This document shows positions 35,623-46,431 of a stretch of 64,000 nt of DNA, piece by piece. Numbering within the stretch: the first letter of the stretch is position 1; the number at the start of each line of letters is the position of its first letter. The notes below the pieces were generated by a model. It saw only the letters and a program-made list of their open reading frames with translations. It did no database searches and was not told where the DNA came from. Made by a program: the position numbers and the translations under genes. The stretch covers positions 56,787 to 120,786 of the forward strand of contig ML986599.1 in NCBI GenBank assembly GCA_010094045.1, given 5' to 3'. The stretch comes from Lojkania enalia. Its lineage: Eukaryota > Ascomycota > Dothideomycetes > Pleosporales.

Positions 35623-38143
35623 ATGTCAACGAGGAGCGCCGAGTCGCGATCCCATTCGCCAGATGGATCGCCCGAGAAGCGAGTCAGTAAGAAACGGAAG
35701 GTTCTGTCATGTTATGCATGTCGTAACCGAAAAATGAAATGCGACCGGGTCTATCCAGTCTGCGGGAGGTGCCAGAGAACAGGAAGGGCTGATCAATGCA
35801 CGTACGACCCCAGACTGCTTGAGGATTTACCTATGAATGGCGATGGGCATGTGGAAGCCGGAGTGGGCGTGGCCTTCGCAGTGCAATCCGAGCATGGAAG
35901 AAATGAAACCCTGTCAGGGAGTATACAAGCAGACTCTCTGACCTGGACGTTGAGAGCACAAGAACGTCGACTTGAATTGCTCGAGAGAAAGCTAGCCAAA
36001 TCAGACGGCTCACAAGATCCTTTTTCTAATGCCCCGTCGCATATGCCAGATTTCGATTGGCAAGAAGCAGAACCCAAGATAAGTGAGGCTATAATGTTTA
36101 GAGGAAAGGGATTTAAAACTCAGTTCTATGGTTCTACAAGCCCTCTCAGTATTATCAACCAAGTAAGCACGATTGAAACTGTGTCAATCTAATTAGGGCT
36201 CTAACCTCTATTAGTTCAATGTACTGCAGTCGTTCACGCGTGAGGCAATGGCCATTGATACATCTATGGCCCGCATCCGGAATGATTTCAAAGGGTTTAG
36301 AAATAAACGAAAGGCGATGTTGAAGGAGAAAGGGCAATTGTATCAGGGAACAGATGCTGAGATTACTGCACTCGTCCCTGAGAAGGTTATCCTGGATCCT
36401 TACGTAGCATTCTACTTCCAAAACTTTGAAACTTCATACCGCATTCTACATGAGCCAACCTTTTGGAAAGACTACCATCTTTTCTGGGACAGACAACAAG
36501 ACAATGAGCCCCCGTCTAGTTTTACGACCATACTGGTCCTAATTACGGCAATTACGAAATCTGTCTGCACAGAACGTGAGACTCTCTTCATTGGCGACAG
36601 TTCTGTGGAAAGAGCGGAGTCATCGAATCTCATCGACGCCTGTGACATTTGGCTCTCACGCCAGTCCCGAAAACATCTTACTCTCGCCTTCTTCCAACTT
36701 CACTGTCTTTCCCTACTTGCTAAGCGGGTGAACTGCGTCAAAATGAAGCAAGACTGGGTGAATTCTGGCGATATGATTCGATTGGGAATGGCTGCTGGAA
36801 TGCATCGTAACTCAGACCTGCTGGCTGGTGGACGAATATCCGAATTTGAAAAGGAGATGAAGAGGCGGATTTGGGCGACTATGATGGAACTCGAGCTACA
36901 GTCGTCAATTGACTCAGGACTTCAGTCTTCTCTTTCTGGTTTATACTTTGACACGCAGCCCCCAGCCAATATTATAGACGAGATGGTGTCTCCCGAATCG
37001 ACGCAAGCGCCAGTAGGAAGACCTCTGGAGTTTTTCACACCAACGTCTTATTTGAGCTTCAGCATAAAATATCTACCTCTGAGAATTCATCTCACCCAAT
37101 TACTGAACAACCCTACAACAGATCTGCAGTATTCCGATGTCCTCCACTACGATACCCAGATTAACCAGCTGCTCACATCGCTTCCATCTTGGAAAGATCC
37201 TCGTTCTACAATTCCATCAGCGCTTCTAGACCTCCAGCTCCGTCAATTCATACTTATGCTTCACTATCCTTACGCTAAGCTAGCAGCGTCCAACTCTCGT
37301 TTTGGCTTTTCCTTCACGGCATGCGTCAATGCAGCTAATTCTATACTTTCTGTGTACGAGAATTTCATCAGTGAAAGCATCTTCACGGTCAATCACTTTC
37401 GAAATGACATCTTCAGAACAGGCATGACAATCGCTCAAATTGTGTACCACAACTCCACATTCGCCTCAGCGCCCGAAACCACTAATATCCTCACCCCAAC
37501 TAGCAGCACCAACGCTCCCGACGCCGCCGGTCCAAACAATTCCCCCAAACACGAAATCAAAATCCCTCAACTTCCAGAAACAAATTTCATGGCAAAAATC
37601 CTCTGCCAGTCCTCGATCGAGCTCATGGAGCGAGCCCTCTCCGTCTTCGAAAACAAGGTGATGCGCTTGGGGACGGGGTACATGGAGTACTGGATCATGT
37701 CGGCCGCCATCGGAATCATGCCTTCTCTCTCGCCTTCTGCAAGCCAACTCACTTATGCGGAGGACATCCGCTCGCGCGGCCACAAGGCAATCGATCGGAT
37801 TACGCGCCTATGTTTCCGCGTATTAGCATTGCAAAAAGATCCAGGCTCTGACTTCGCTTCGTCTTTGAGAGGGACAATGGCCACCGCTTCTCCACCTGAG
37901 CCTCGCCTATCGGTGGTAGTTCCGCCCGGCGGCTTAACGCCGCTCTCATCAGAGATCTCGATCCCCAGCGTAACGAGTGTAGAGAGGATACCAGGAGCCG
38001 GTGGACTTGCGCAGCCGCTTGGCGGAGGAGGTATAAGTGGGCAAGGGCAAGTGGCATGGGATGGATTGCAAGATATGCAGGTCGATATGAGTGGATGGAC
38101 CTTTCCTGACATCTGGGCTTTTGATATTTCGGGGGACTTTTAA
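35623..38143 (+). CDS. Zn2Cys6 fungal transcription factor
   Basis: Two exons, 35623-36162 and 36215-38143 (52-nt intron GTAAGC...CTAAC...TTAG), give 822 aa. The start is the first ATG (MSTRSAESRSHSP); upstream in-frame sequence has only TTG. The Zn2Cys6 binuclear cluster spans C30-C59 (CYACRNRKMKC, then CGRCQRTGRADQC; spacing 2-6-6-2-8), preceded by a basic patch (KKRK). A leucine-rich dimerisation-like helix follows (RRLELLERKLAK). The middle-homology (fungal_trans) region starts about FQNFETSYRILHEPTFWKDYH, with RIWATMMELEL typical of its core. The C-terminus is Gly/Pro-rich and acidic. Targets are unknown. Proximity to hydrolase genes is not evidence of control. Confidence 0.93.
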
Positions 38144-38171
38144 TATTTTCTTTTGTACTTACGAGGAAAAT

Positions 38172-38424
38172 CTATTCTAGGTACCATTCCATCATCCACC
38201 GCTCCATCTGCTCAGGGGAGGTCTCTTCGAGCTGCTCCTGGTGCGCAACGGCCCTCTGGTCCAACCATTCTTTATATTTCTTTTTCTGTAATCTAGGATT
38301 AATTATTTGCTGGCTTCGAAGAGGTTTGTGGTACACATACGAACTCAGCGCTCTTCTCCTTGGCTTTTAGCCAGGCATGGAAGTCGTTAATTTTATTGAA
38401 AAGCTTTTTAAAGGGACGAGTCAT
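38172..38424 (-). CDS. Small 65-aa two-exon protein, tail-to-tail with the Zn2Cys6 factor
   Basis: The exons are 38424-38341 and 38285-38172, with a 55-nt intron (GTATGT...TTACAG). Exon 1 reads MTRPFKKLFNKINDFHAWL and exon 2 begins KKKYKEWLDQRAVAHQEQ and ends MERWMMEWYLE. Both exons are open, phase 0, with charged helical composition and excellent splice signals, so I believe this is a real gene although each exon is very short. The stop lies only 28 bp from the stop of the convergent transcription factor gene, so the transcripts must overlap. No family is recognised. A basic N-terminal half and acidic C-terminal half suggest a soluble helical protein. Confidence 0.6.
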
Positions 38425-38597
38425 AGTGGCAGTTTATGATGTGTGAAGTAGGTGTTGTGGTGTAGGAGGGAAAGCTGCTGAAATAGGCACAAATATATTC
38501 GATAGACTGAGGTGGTCTTTACATTCATCGGTGAAGTAGTTATACAGTGGAGTGAAAATTAGAGCTAGCTGTTAATAAACCACATCGTTGAGCTAGA

Positions 38598-40111
38598 TTA
38601 AGCCATCCTAGCCTTCCTTCTCCGCCTAGCTTCGTATTCATTCACCATCTCCTTCGCACCCTCGAGATCTTTTTCAGCTATCCAATCTGCAGCATCGCCG
38701 TAGCCCTCCCACTTCACGAGATAATATTTCGTACTATTGTCGCGGGAGTGCGCCAAGATTGCTTCCACAACATACTCTTCTTTATCTGACTCCTCATCAT
38801 TACTAGGCTGTTGCGTTTCGGGGATCACGCGGGAAGAGACACCTATAGGCTTAGAAGCGAGAGCACGGGTGAGGAGAAATTCTTTTGAGTTTGACACCGA
38901 TTCCGGGTCAGACGATTGTGCCTCGCGAACATGGAGTTTGGGTGTTCCATAGCTGAGAGAAGTTTTTGAACTTGGAATAGGCTTGCCGGATTTGTGAGAA
39001 GCAGGTGGTCGGCGTGACGAAGGCTTACTCTCTGTTCTCCGTCTTTTATCTCGATGGCGACTTTCACTGACGTCCTCATCTTCATCCTCATCGATAAGCG
39101 GGGGTGCACGATATTGTCGCTCCGAAATGAGCTGCTGTGCGGCGCTCGAGGTTGAAGAATTTTCATCCAAGTCTTCGATCCCGAGAAAGTTAGCGCGTAC
39201 AGGTTGTTTCATGGCCGGGAAAATTGGTAGAGCGCTATGGACTAGGAAAGAGGAGTGAGTCAGATCGGGCGAGACCTGCTGGAGGCTTGTTTCATCCACA
39301 TCTTCGTCTTCTTCCTCATCTTCAGTCCCATCGATAACACGCTCAAAGGATTCTGGTGGCTCCCCCTCATCGATGATATGCCCATGCTCTTCTACGTTAG
39401 CAGTCGCATCCTCAAATGCCCAAGTCGTGGTCCGCACGGCATCACCCGCAAGCAAATGACCCCCTCGGACCCTTCCACGACCTCTGCCTCTCGGCGGCCG
39501 TCCCCCTCCACGACGGTGCCCAACCTGTATATCTAGATCTGCAAGCATCCTGCTACCCCTTCCAGCTCCCCGCACCCTTGCATTCTTCGCCAACCTCTTC
39601 TGCTCCAATTCTCTCTGTGCCTCCCGTTTCGCAACCCTATCCGCCTCTGCCTCAGCTCTGAACTCAGCATTCTCAAAGCGCTCCAACTCCCTCGCACTCA
39701 CATACCGCAGAATACGCGACATGTCGACTTCCTCGATCACTTCATCGACGTTCTTATCATCTGGACTCTCCGAATTTACTCCTGTCGAAGAGCCTACTGG
39801 AAACCAGCGCACGAGGACACGGTAGTAGTGTCTATTGGGTGTTCCCTCAGTCTGTCGACGTGCGAGGATCTTCGTATGTGCGTTCGGAATAGGGCATTCG
39901 TTGGGCAGATTTGGCGTAATAATTGGGGGCGCTCTGTGGACTCGAAAGAGGCTGTTATAGACCTCTGGTCCCGGCTCGTAAACTTCCCATTCCCACTATC
40001 TGTCCATCAGCAATCTGAATTGGAGAAAGACATTGTACGGTATTTGCGCACCTTTGTAGTTTTTCTTTTTTTGCCCGAGCCGCGTGGGCGACCACCCACT
40101 TTCATGGCCAT
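38598..40111 (-). CDS. Chromodomain protein with AT-hook-like N-terminus
   Basis: Exons 40111-40052 and 39995-38598 (56-nt intron GTGCGC...ATAG) give 485 aa. Exon 1 encodes a short basic leader with GGRPRGSGKKRK, an AT-hook-like motif; a second Arg/Gly block (GGRPPRGRGRGRVRGG) lies mid-protein. Acidic runs (EDEEEDEDVDE, DEDEDEDVSES) and a basic low-complexity stretch follow. The C-terminal ~55 residues form a chromodomain: EEYVVEAILAH, YYLVKWEGYGDAADWIAEKDL. Chromodomains bind methylated histone tails, so this is probably a nuclear heterochromatin or chromatin-remodelling factor. The domain sits at the extreme C-terminus, unlike HP1. The ortholog is not identified. Confidence 0.8.
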
Positions 40112-40450
40112 TTCGCGCGGTAGGGAGTGAATATTTGTGTGGTCATCGGCAAAGAAGGCATTGTGCAGGTGAAGGTGTTGGGGTTAGAGCGCGAGTTCAC
40201 GTTTTCCGAAGAGTTCAGGTGTTAGATTACGTAATGGTAGGGCTGAAACTGCGCTATGCAACATATTTCGTAGGTATTGCAGTACAGGGTTGTCCTAAAT
40301 AAGTTTGTGCTAATTGAGCTATTATCATTTGGTAATATTTGAGCGTACAGGAGCAAAATAAAATCTTAGTTTGTGCCCGTGGTTCGCGATTCTACCCTCT
40401 CATCCTTCGCGATGATCATGTCTCGACATCGAATTGGAATAACCCTAATT
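40112..40450. other. Short intergenic region
   Basis: This is upstream of the chromodomain gene and downstream of the SNG1-like gene. Nothing else is recognised. Confidence 0.5.
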
Positions 40451-42302
40451 TTATGCTTCCCCATTCGTATTCGCAAGTAAGCTACCTCTTCTCGCACTTT
40501 TCTCTCCAAGCGTTGTAACTCTAGCTAGGAAGCTTGGCTGCGCAGCCTCTTTCTCCATCTTCGCTTCCCACTCTGCCTCTCTCTGGGCCACTAACCTCTT
40601 TTCTCTCATTGTCTTCCATCTCATGTAGAAGCAGCAAAGAGGAAACAGTGCAGTATCGATCGCACACCAAGCGAACAAGACGCTAAGATTTAATCCTATG
40701 CGGGGATGAAGATCGAATAGAATCTGGCGCGTAGCTTCGACAACTATCGACAATCAGCGAACAGAGAGGTAGAGATACAAGGAGAAATTACTGTTATGCA
40801 TCGGCCACGCATATCCCCACCTATAGAATCCAGCTTCCAAAGGCAATGCATAGAACCCCGTTGCTACGTTACTTATAACCCAGAAAATGAGCCACAGAGC
40901 CGTCCAGGGTGTGCCTAGTAACATCGCCATATTCTCGCTTGCAAGCCCAAATGCTGTCATACCTACCCAATTTACCATCCAATATACAACAAACGTACCC
41001 CGATGATAGGCATTTGGATTGGTGGCGGGCCAGACGTGGGATCCAGGGGAGTTACTCATGGGCATTAGGAAGGCGAGGGAGACAAGAGAGTAGACTAAGG
41101 AAAGCAGGAAATACGACACCACAGTCGCTACGTAGCGCCAGATTATAAGCTGGTAGAAGTGTAACGGTGGATGGCCTTTCGGAGTCAGGTACTTCATGTG
41201 GATGGGTAAGAAGAAAGTGAAGCTAAAAAAGGAGAGAATGATCAAGTAGATTAGCCCGATGCTGACGGCTGGTGTTGCTACCGGGGGTCCAAAGGGTCGG
41301 AGATCGTAGATGGTGAACTCGACGCCGGGGGATACGGCTTGGGGAGCAGATTCTAGGTTTAGATCGACGAGGCTGTTGTTTTGCAGGAGATGACCAATCC
41401 ATGTTCGGCCGAAGTTTGAGACAACAATTTTTTGCACCATGGTCATGGAAGGGACGATATAACTTGCTGCTGTAGTCTGGTCCCGAGCAGAATTGTAAAT
41501 TATCTGGCATGCACCGAGTGGATCATATGAAGAGTTTCCTTGCCGCACTGCAGCCTGCAATAGGGCTGTAGCATTGGGGTTGATGATTACTGCTGCCCAT
41601 GCATGGTAGTCATAAACACTCTCTCGTACTTTGAGCGGGTCATTGTCAAAGTCCGAAGGCAGCCGGAAAGTGTAACCTGGATGTTGCCCTGGAGTATCAA
41701 GGAGCCCCTGGATACCACCTGTGACAAAAGGACCAACGAAAGGCTCCACATCTTTGTACGGTGGCACCTGCCCGTCAAAATCTACGACCCATACGTTCAG
41801 AGATCCTATATAGTCTTCTTGCTTGAAGAGAGCTCCCCAGAACAGGCAGAGAAAAGACATAATTGCCACACTAAGAATGAGATCTTGAATGCCGATCAGC
41901 TATAGGAATAGGGATTGTGATTCTTCTACGTACTTGTTCTCAGCCAAAGCTTTACCACATGCACCCTGACGCCCGCCTATGTCCCGTGTTAGAACTTGAA
42001 GGATACAAATATTTCACGGAGCATACCATCTGCCAATGCCAAAAGCCCACAGGAGTTGGAGGGGTTGCTGCTTTCCGGCTGCTTCTAGAGCGCCCTTTTT
42101 GTAGAGTAGCAGGACGTGATGGCTGAACCGCCTCATAATCGTGTTGGGTTTCTGCCTTCTCAATATTCAATTGGTTCGTAGTCTGTGTCTGGATATCGTT
42201 GCTTTCTTCTAGATCTTCTGTGATCGTCGATTCCAAGTCCGAAGACGAGTCGGGGTGATCATAGTCCGGAGCAATTTGGCACCCCAGCGCTGGCGAAGGC
42301 AT
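40451..42302 (-). CDS. SNG1/DUF3533-family membrane protein with a 21-nt microexon
   Basis: Exons: 42302-42027, 41976-41956 (21 nt), 41899-40792 and 40743-40451, giving 565 aa. The N-terminal ~85 residues are acidic and Ser-rich. The conserved entry motif GFWHWQM is split from AGVRVHV and LIGIQDLIL by two introns. The seven-codon microexon restores the family block and the phase, which supports it. A first membrane segment, a large exoplasmic domain, and five or more helices follow (IGLIYLIILSFFSFTFFLP, then ENMAMLLGTPWTALWLIFWVI). MHNIVEATRQILFDLHPRIGLN is the C-terminal signature. Yeast SNG1 is linked to resistance to nitrosoguanidine and to lipid asymmetry. The function here is inferred. 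Confidence 0.88.
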
Positions 42303-42737
42303 TATGAGATTGGTAGACTAAAAGGGAATATTTGCTGGAGATGGGAAAAGACGTAATGTTGGAAGGGTGAACAGAGAAAATTGAAGTTCACATCATGACT
42401 AGTATTATAAGAGACGCATCGGCAAATCGAGCAAAATGTGAAAACTGACTGATTGCGGGGCCTCAAGGGTGCTCTTGCCTTCAAAGGTTCGAAGTGGGCT
42501 GACAAAGCTTATGCAGCAGCTTTGGTAAAGGGTGCTAACCGCAAAGACGATCGGTAAGACCTCGTCATTGGGCACAAAACGCCGATCCTCGATCTTTGCT
42601 CGTGAATGTTAATATCCCGTCGCTCGGGACGTCACCGTGAATGCGCATAAGACGGGAGGCGCCCAAGCCTGTGCACACATACGGAACATCTTGCTGAGCT
42701 TATTTCAACGTTTGTTTTTGAGATTTTCCCCAATCCG
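42303..42737. other. Intergenic region
   Basis: This is the 5' region of the SNG1-like gene and the 3' end of the ferric-reductase-like gene. No gene seen. Confidence 0.5.
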
Positions 42738-44986
42738 TCATGTAAAGCTCTCCGTAAATAGATTTATCTCCTGCTTGCGTTGTCCAAGCGCGTATTGGAC
42801 ACCGAATTTTGCGACCTGGGTTTTCACTTGCGCCGTAATTTCCGAGTTCAAGCACGTTGCTATCATTGTAGGCCCTTCATCTCTCCTTAAGACAAAGTCT
42901 TGGACAATGTCAGGAACGCAAGGCCGGCTACCTACAGTCCGAGATATTTCATCGAACGTATTGGTAATAGATTTTGACCTTAGTATTGTCTCTTTAAGCC
43001 TACATGAGCACGACATGGTGCCTGATGACCCACGATTTAGTAGTCTAAAGGAAGGTATTCTGAACCAACGGCGTCCCTCTTCGTGGATTTCAGATGATGG
43101 CACGTCTTCTTCGATCAAGGTTGAAGACACATCACTTTCCAAGCTTGATCGGCTAGGCAGGCATTCATCTTCAATGATCTGAGCTTCATTGATCCAGAGC
43201 CTCAGTAGAGGCTTATCGGCAAAGCGTTTCCGGCGAGGACGGCGAAGGTGTGCGAACTGATCGTACTCGCGCAACCCGCTCCAGGAGTTACTGTCGATGT
43301 TTGCCTTAATACAAGTAATATAGAATTCGGCAGTGATAGTTATCCCTGCCTCTTCTAAAACAGCGCAATGCTGCAGCAACATTTCTTTTACGGTGGCCTC
43401 GAAATCCGGTTCCACATGCCGGTTAGCCCAAAGAAAGTGAATCCTCTGAGTACGTAGCTGATTCCTCGATTCCACGCAAGTATGCTTTAGGTGGTCTAAA
43501 ATGGACAGTGTGAATGATACACCTGTAGATGTCGCAAGAAGAACGATATTTTCGTATTCTGCCCATCGGGGTGGGAAACCAAAAGGGCCACTGACGTACG
43601 CCGTTAGTGAGGGAGACGGCCGTGAGGAATTAGGACATGGAAAAGATAGCCAGTTCTGATGATATCGCGCAAGTCTGCGAGTAATACCGCTACGGGACCG
43701 AATCATCAGCACCATGTCATTCACCAGTTTCTGTGTATGTTTGGGGAGTAGCCGGTGATCCTCAAGATCGTCGGCGCCTGTCATATAGGTAGGCGATTCA
43801 ACCCCAAATGGGCAAGTGGCCGAAGTTAAGGGGTGCATCTCCATAATCCCGAGCCTCGGGATGTACAACCGTATGTGCTGGCCGGGTTTCCAAGAAAACG
43901 GGACATTGCAGATACGCACAATAGTAGTTACAGCCTCGAGCTTGTCCGAGTTAACAGGAATTGGCGATTGGATAGGCATTGTCATCTTCACTGGGTGTCC
44001 TATTGAAGATGAGTCGCATCTCCGCTGATTCACAAGTCCCCTAAACCGCTTTTTCCTGGTGCTTATGTAGATGTTGTTCTTCCAAAACATATAGGCACAC
44101 GAGTATTGATCCGCGGCTGAAATCGCAGCTGCTATGTAAATTGGGAATCGAGCATAGTTCGGAACATGTTTCAAGAGGATCCAGAGGAAAACCAGAGTTG
44201 ATATCCAATGATTAACGTGGAACACATGGTAATTCCATCTTTGCAATGGAAGGATACTTGCGAGAGCAATCCAAACAAGCAATCCATACGCGCTAAGGCC
44301 ATACCGAACGAATATCACTTTATTCGAGGATCTAATAATGTCGGCATTTGAGATTGAGTACTTCATTATCGCCACATGGACGGTAGTAGATAGAAACAAG
44401 ATCTTGCCAGCCCATTTGTGCGCCCAATTGATCCTATTGTAAGAAATATGCGCAAGAAGATTGACTGGGCCACGTTTTGTAGCAAGCAGATACACAAGCG
44501 GTATCTGTGCCAGGCTGGTCCAAGCAGCCCGAAATGCGACATCGTCGATGAAGTGGGGTGAAAACCTTGGGGTATCGACGGACACAATGAGAAGTCCAAT
44601 TATGCAAGCATAGGCAGCAACCGCGAAGAGATGTCCTATGAAGAACGAGGGGCGAGATCCGGGTAGAATAGACACAGGGAATATCCACAAGGCTTGGTAG
44701 AAAGTGGCAATCCTCTTCGTGATGCTCCAGGGGACATAATGAACGGGTTGGACGCGTCGAAGTGATGCGTAGCTGGGCAAGCGTCAATATCTCTTCGCGC
44801 ACTACTAATAAAAGAACAATACCTTTGGCGATTCCACCGAGAAAATGCCCTTTGAGCCACCCTAGCAGCAATCAGTGCGAGTGGCACAGTCCATATGAAG
44901 TATACTAGGCGTTTGTCGGACTCAGTTCTGTGTCGCAGGTGGCGCTGATGGCGAATCCCATCCAGGTCATCAATCTCGACCGTCAT
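42738..44986 (-). CDS. Ferric-reductase-like transmembrane oxidoreductase
   Basis: Exons 44986-44823 and 44772-42738 (50-nt intron GTATTG...CCCAG) give 732 aa. A soluble N-terminus with one hydrophobic segment precedes the ferric-reductase membrane domain. Candidate haem histidines occur in NLLAHISYN/WAHKWAGKILF (about 160-175), STTVHVAI (about 187) and FHVNHW (about 241). The FAD site is HPLTSA (about 367; family consensus HPFTSA). GPFGFPP (about 451) and LLATSTGVSFTLSIL belong to the NAD(P)H-binding part. The C-terminal region carries a long acidic/Ser-rich insert before the last conserved segment. Such enzymes pass electrons across the plasma membrane to reduce ferric iron or copper. The insert and a weak final nucleotide motif suggest a divergent member. 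Confidence 0.85.
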
Positions 44987-45615
44987 CTCGGCGGGAGATA
45001 GGGAAAAATAAGAAAATACAATATTTTCGAATATTATGCGTAGGCAGCAAAAAAAAGGTAGATGAATACAAAAAAAGATGCTAATGGCAGCACTTCGTTG
45101 GTCCACGCCGATGGAAAGTTAATTGAAGCCAATGAGCAAAAAAGAGGTCCTCAAGGACGTGCTTGTATGACGAGGGAAAGCATCGCTAAGCCGGCTAAGG
45201 CTTCCCTTTGTCTCACCCGATATTCAGACCTAGTGCGATGGGGGACGACCCGTTTGACAGTGTTGAAACAGCATTGGTATTGGATTTGATAGTCAGTTTC
45301 GCAAGATTCTTGGCCGGTCAGGTACAATGCGGAAAGCTTGTTAACTATGCAACCCTTCAAAAATGAAAAAAAAATGTATTAGAGCGATAGATTTAAATAA
45401 GAAATTTTAGATACAGATGGGCACGAAAGAAGATGCAATTGATGAGAAAGAGAAGGGCCCCGGGTACAAGAAGTAGTGGTGGTGGGGTTAACGCCGTTTC
45501 AGAGGCTAGCTTCGCGTGCAAACCCGCCCTAGTTGATCCTTCATGCCATCGAAACGTAAAGTCCAAGTGCTCACAGCAATCGAAAATCTCAAGAGATAAG
45601 CCATTACAGAAAGAA
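44987..45615. other. Intergenic region
   Basis: This is upstream of the ferric-reductase-like gene. It contains several A-runs (for example 45050-45075 and 45367-45375). No gene recognised. Confidence 0.5.
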
Positions 45616-46431
45616 TTATGGTGAGGTTTCGGGCCCGCTGATGCTAACGCCGGTAGGCAAGACAGGTCCGAGACCCTTCAAAATGGTTCGAAGGAAGGTA
45701 GGGTCAATCGAGACAGAGGATCTATGCACCAGAATTCCAAGAGGAGCAGTGAAGCTACCAGGCAGGTCCGATTGTTCCCTCTCAGTTTGTACAGGAGTTA
45801 GCGTTCTCTGTACCTGATTTTCCGCGTGCAAGTAGTAAATAACTACTCGCATCGCGCCGCGCTCGCCATTATCGAATTCCCAGGCCATTTTTGCAACCTT
45901 GTCCGCAGTCGCCTCTCCCCGAGACCTTCCTTGCCGTATTACATCCCTCGATCCGTCGCCGAAAACCCTGACCGTCTGGAAGTAGAGAACAGCCAAACCC
46001 TTGCAGAATGACTCCAAGCCTGAGGAATCTTTTGCACACTCGTTGAGCAGGTCGTCGTATAGATTTATGTCCAGCTTTTCCCGTGTCTCTTCGTTGAATC
46101 GGCCTTGTTTGTAGTAGTTTCGATAGGCGAAATCATGGCGCTGGCAGGAGGGTAAGAAGTTGAAGCGAAAGGGATGGTCAGGTGAACTCGAGCAGCCATC
46201 CGAGGTCCAATCAAGTCGGCTGTCGGTGTATTGGCCTGTTTGTGGCGAGCCATTCCCCACAAGCCCAATGCCGCGCGCTTTTTCAAACTCATCTATAGAC
46301 ACGTCGAAAATCAGGGTGTCGGTTATGTTGATTAAAGCATTGTCGACTGAGACCTTCGGAAGTGGGGAAGCAAGTGGGAACGCTATCGCGAGCCTAAGAA
46401 GATATGAAGGAAATAGCAATAGCAATAACAT
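45616..46431 (-). CDS. Secreted fungal/bacterial-type phospholipase A2
   Basis: A single exon of 271 aa with a signal peptide (MLLLLLFPSYLLRLAIAF). The central domain contains the hallmark of the prokaryotic/fungal phospholipase A2 family: DWTSDGCSSSPD, then FRFNFLPSCQRHDFAYRNY, with the His-Asp pair (H99, D100) as catalytic dyad. Further cysteines (NECAKD, FCKG) would form disulphides. About 100 residues follow the catalytic domain, without membrane segments. The enzyme hydrolyses the sn-2 ester of phospholipids, usually with calcium. Secretion suggests a role in nutrition, defence or interaction with other organisms. The gene stands alone between large intergenic spaces and shows no damage. 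Confidence 0.88.
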   Translation of the reverse strand: MLLLLLFPSYLLRLAIAFPLASPLPKVSVDNALINITDTLIFDVSIDEFEKARGIGLVGNGSPQTGQYTDSRLDWTSDGCSSSPDHPFRFNFLPSCQRHDFAYRNYYKQGRFNEETREKLDINLYDDLLNECAKDSSGLESFCKGLAVLYFQTVRVFGDGSRDVIRQGRSRGEATADKVAKMAWEFDNGERGAMRVVIYYLHAENQVQRTLTPVQTEREQSDLPGSFTAPLGILVHRSSVSIDPTFLRTILKGLGPVLPTGVSISGPETSP

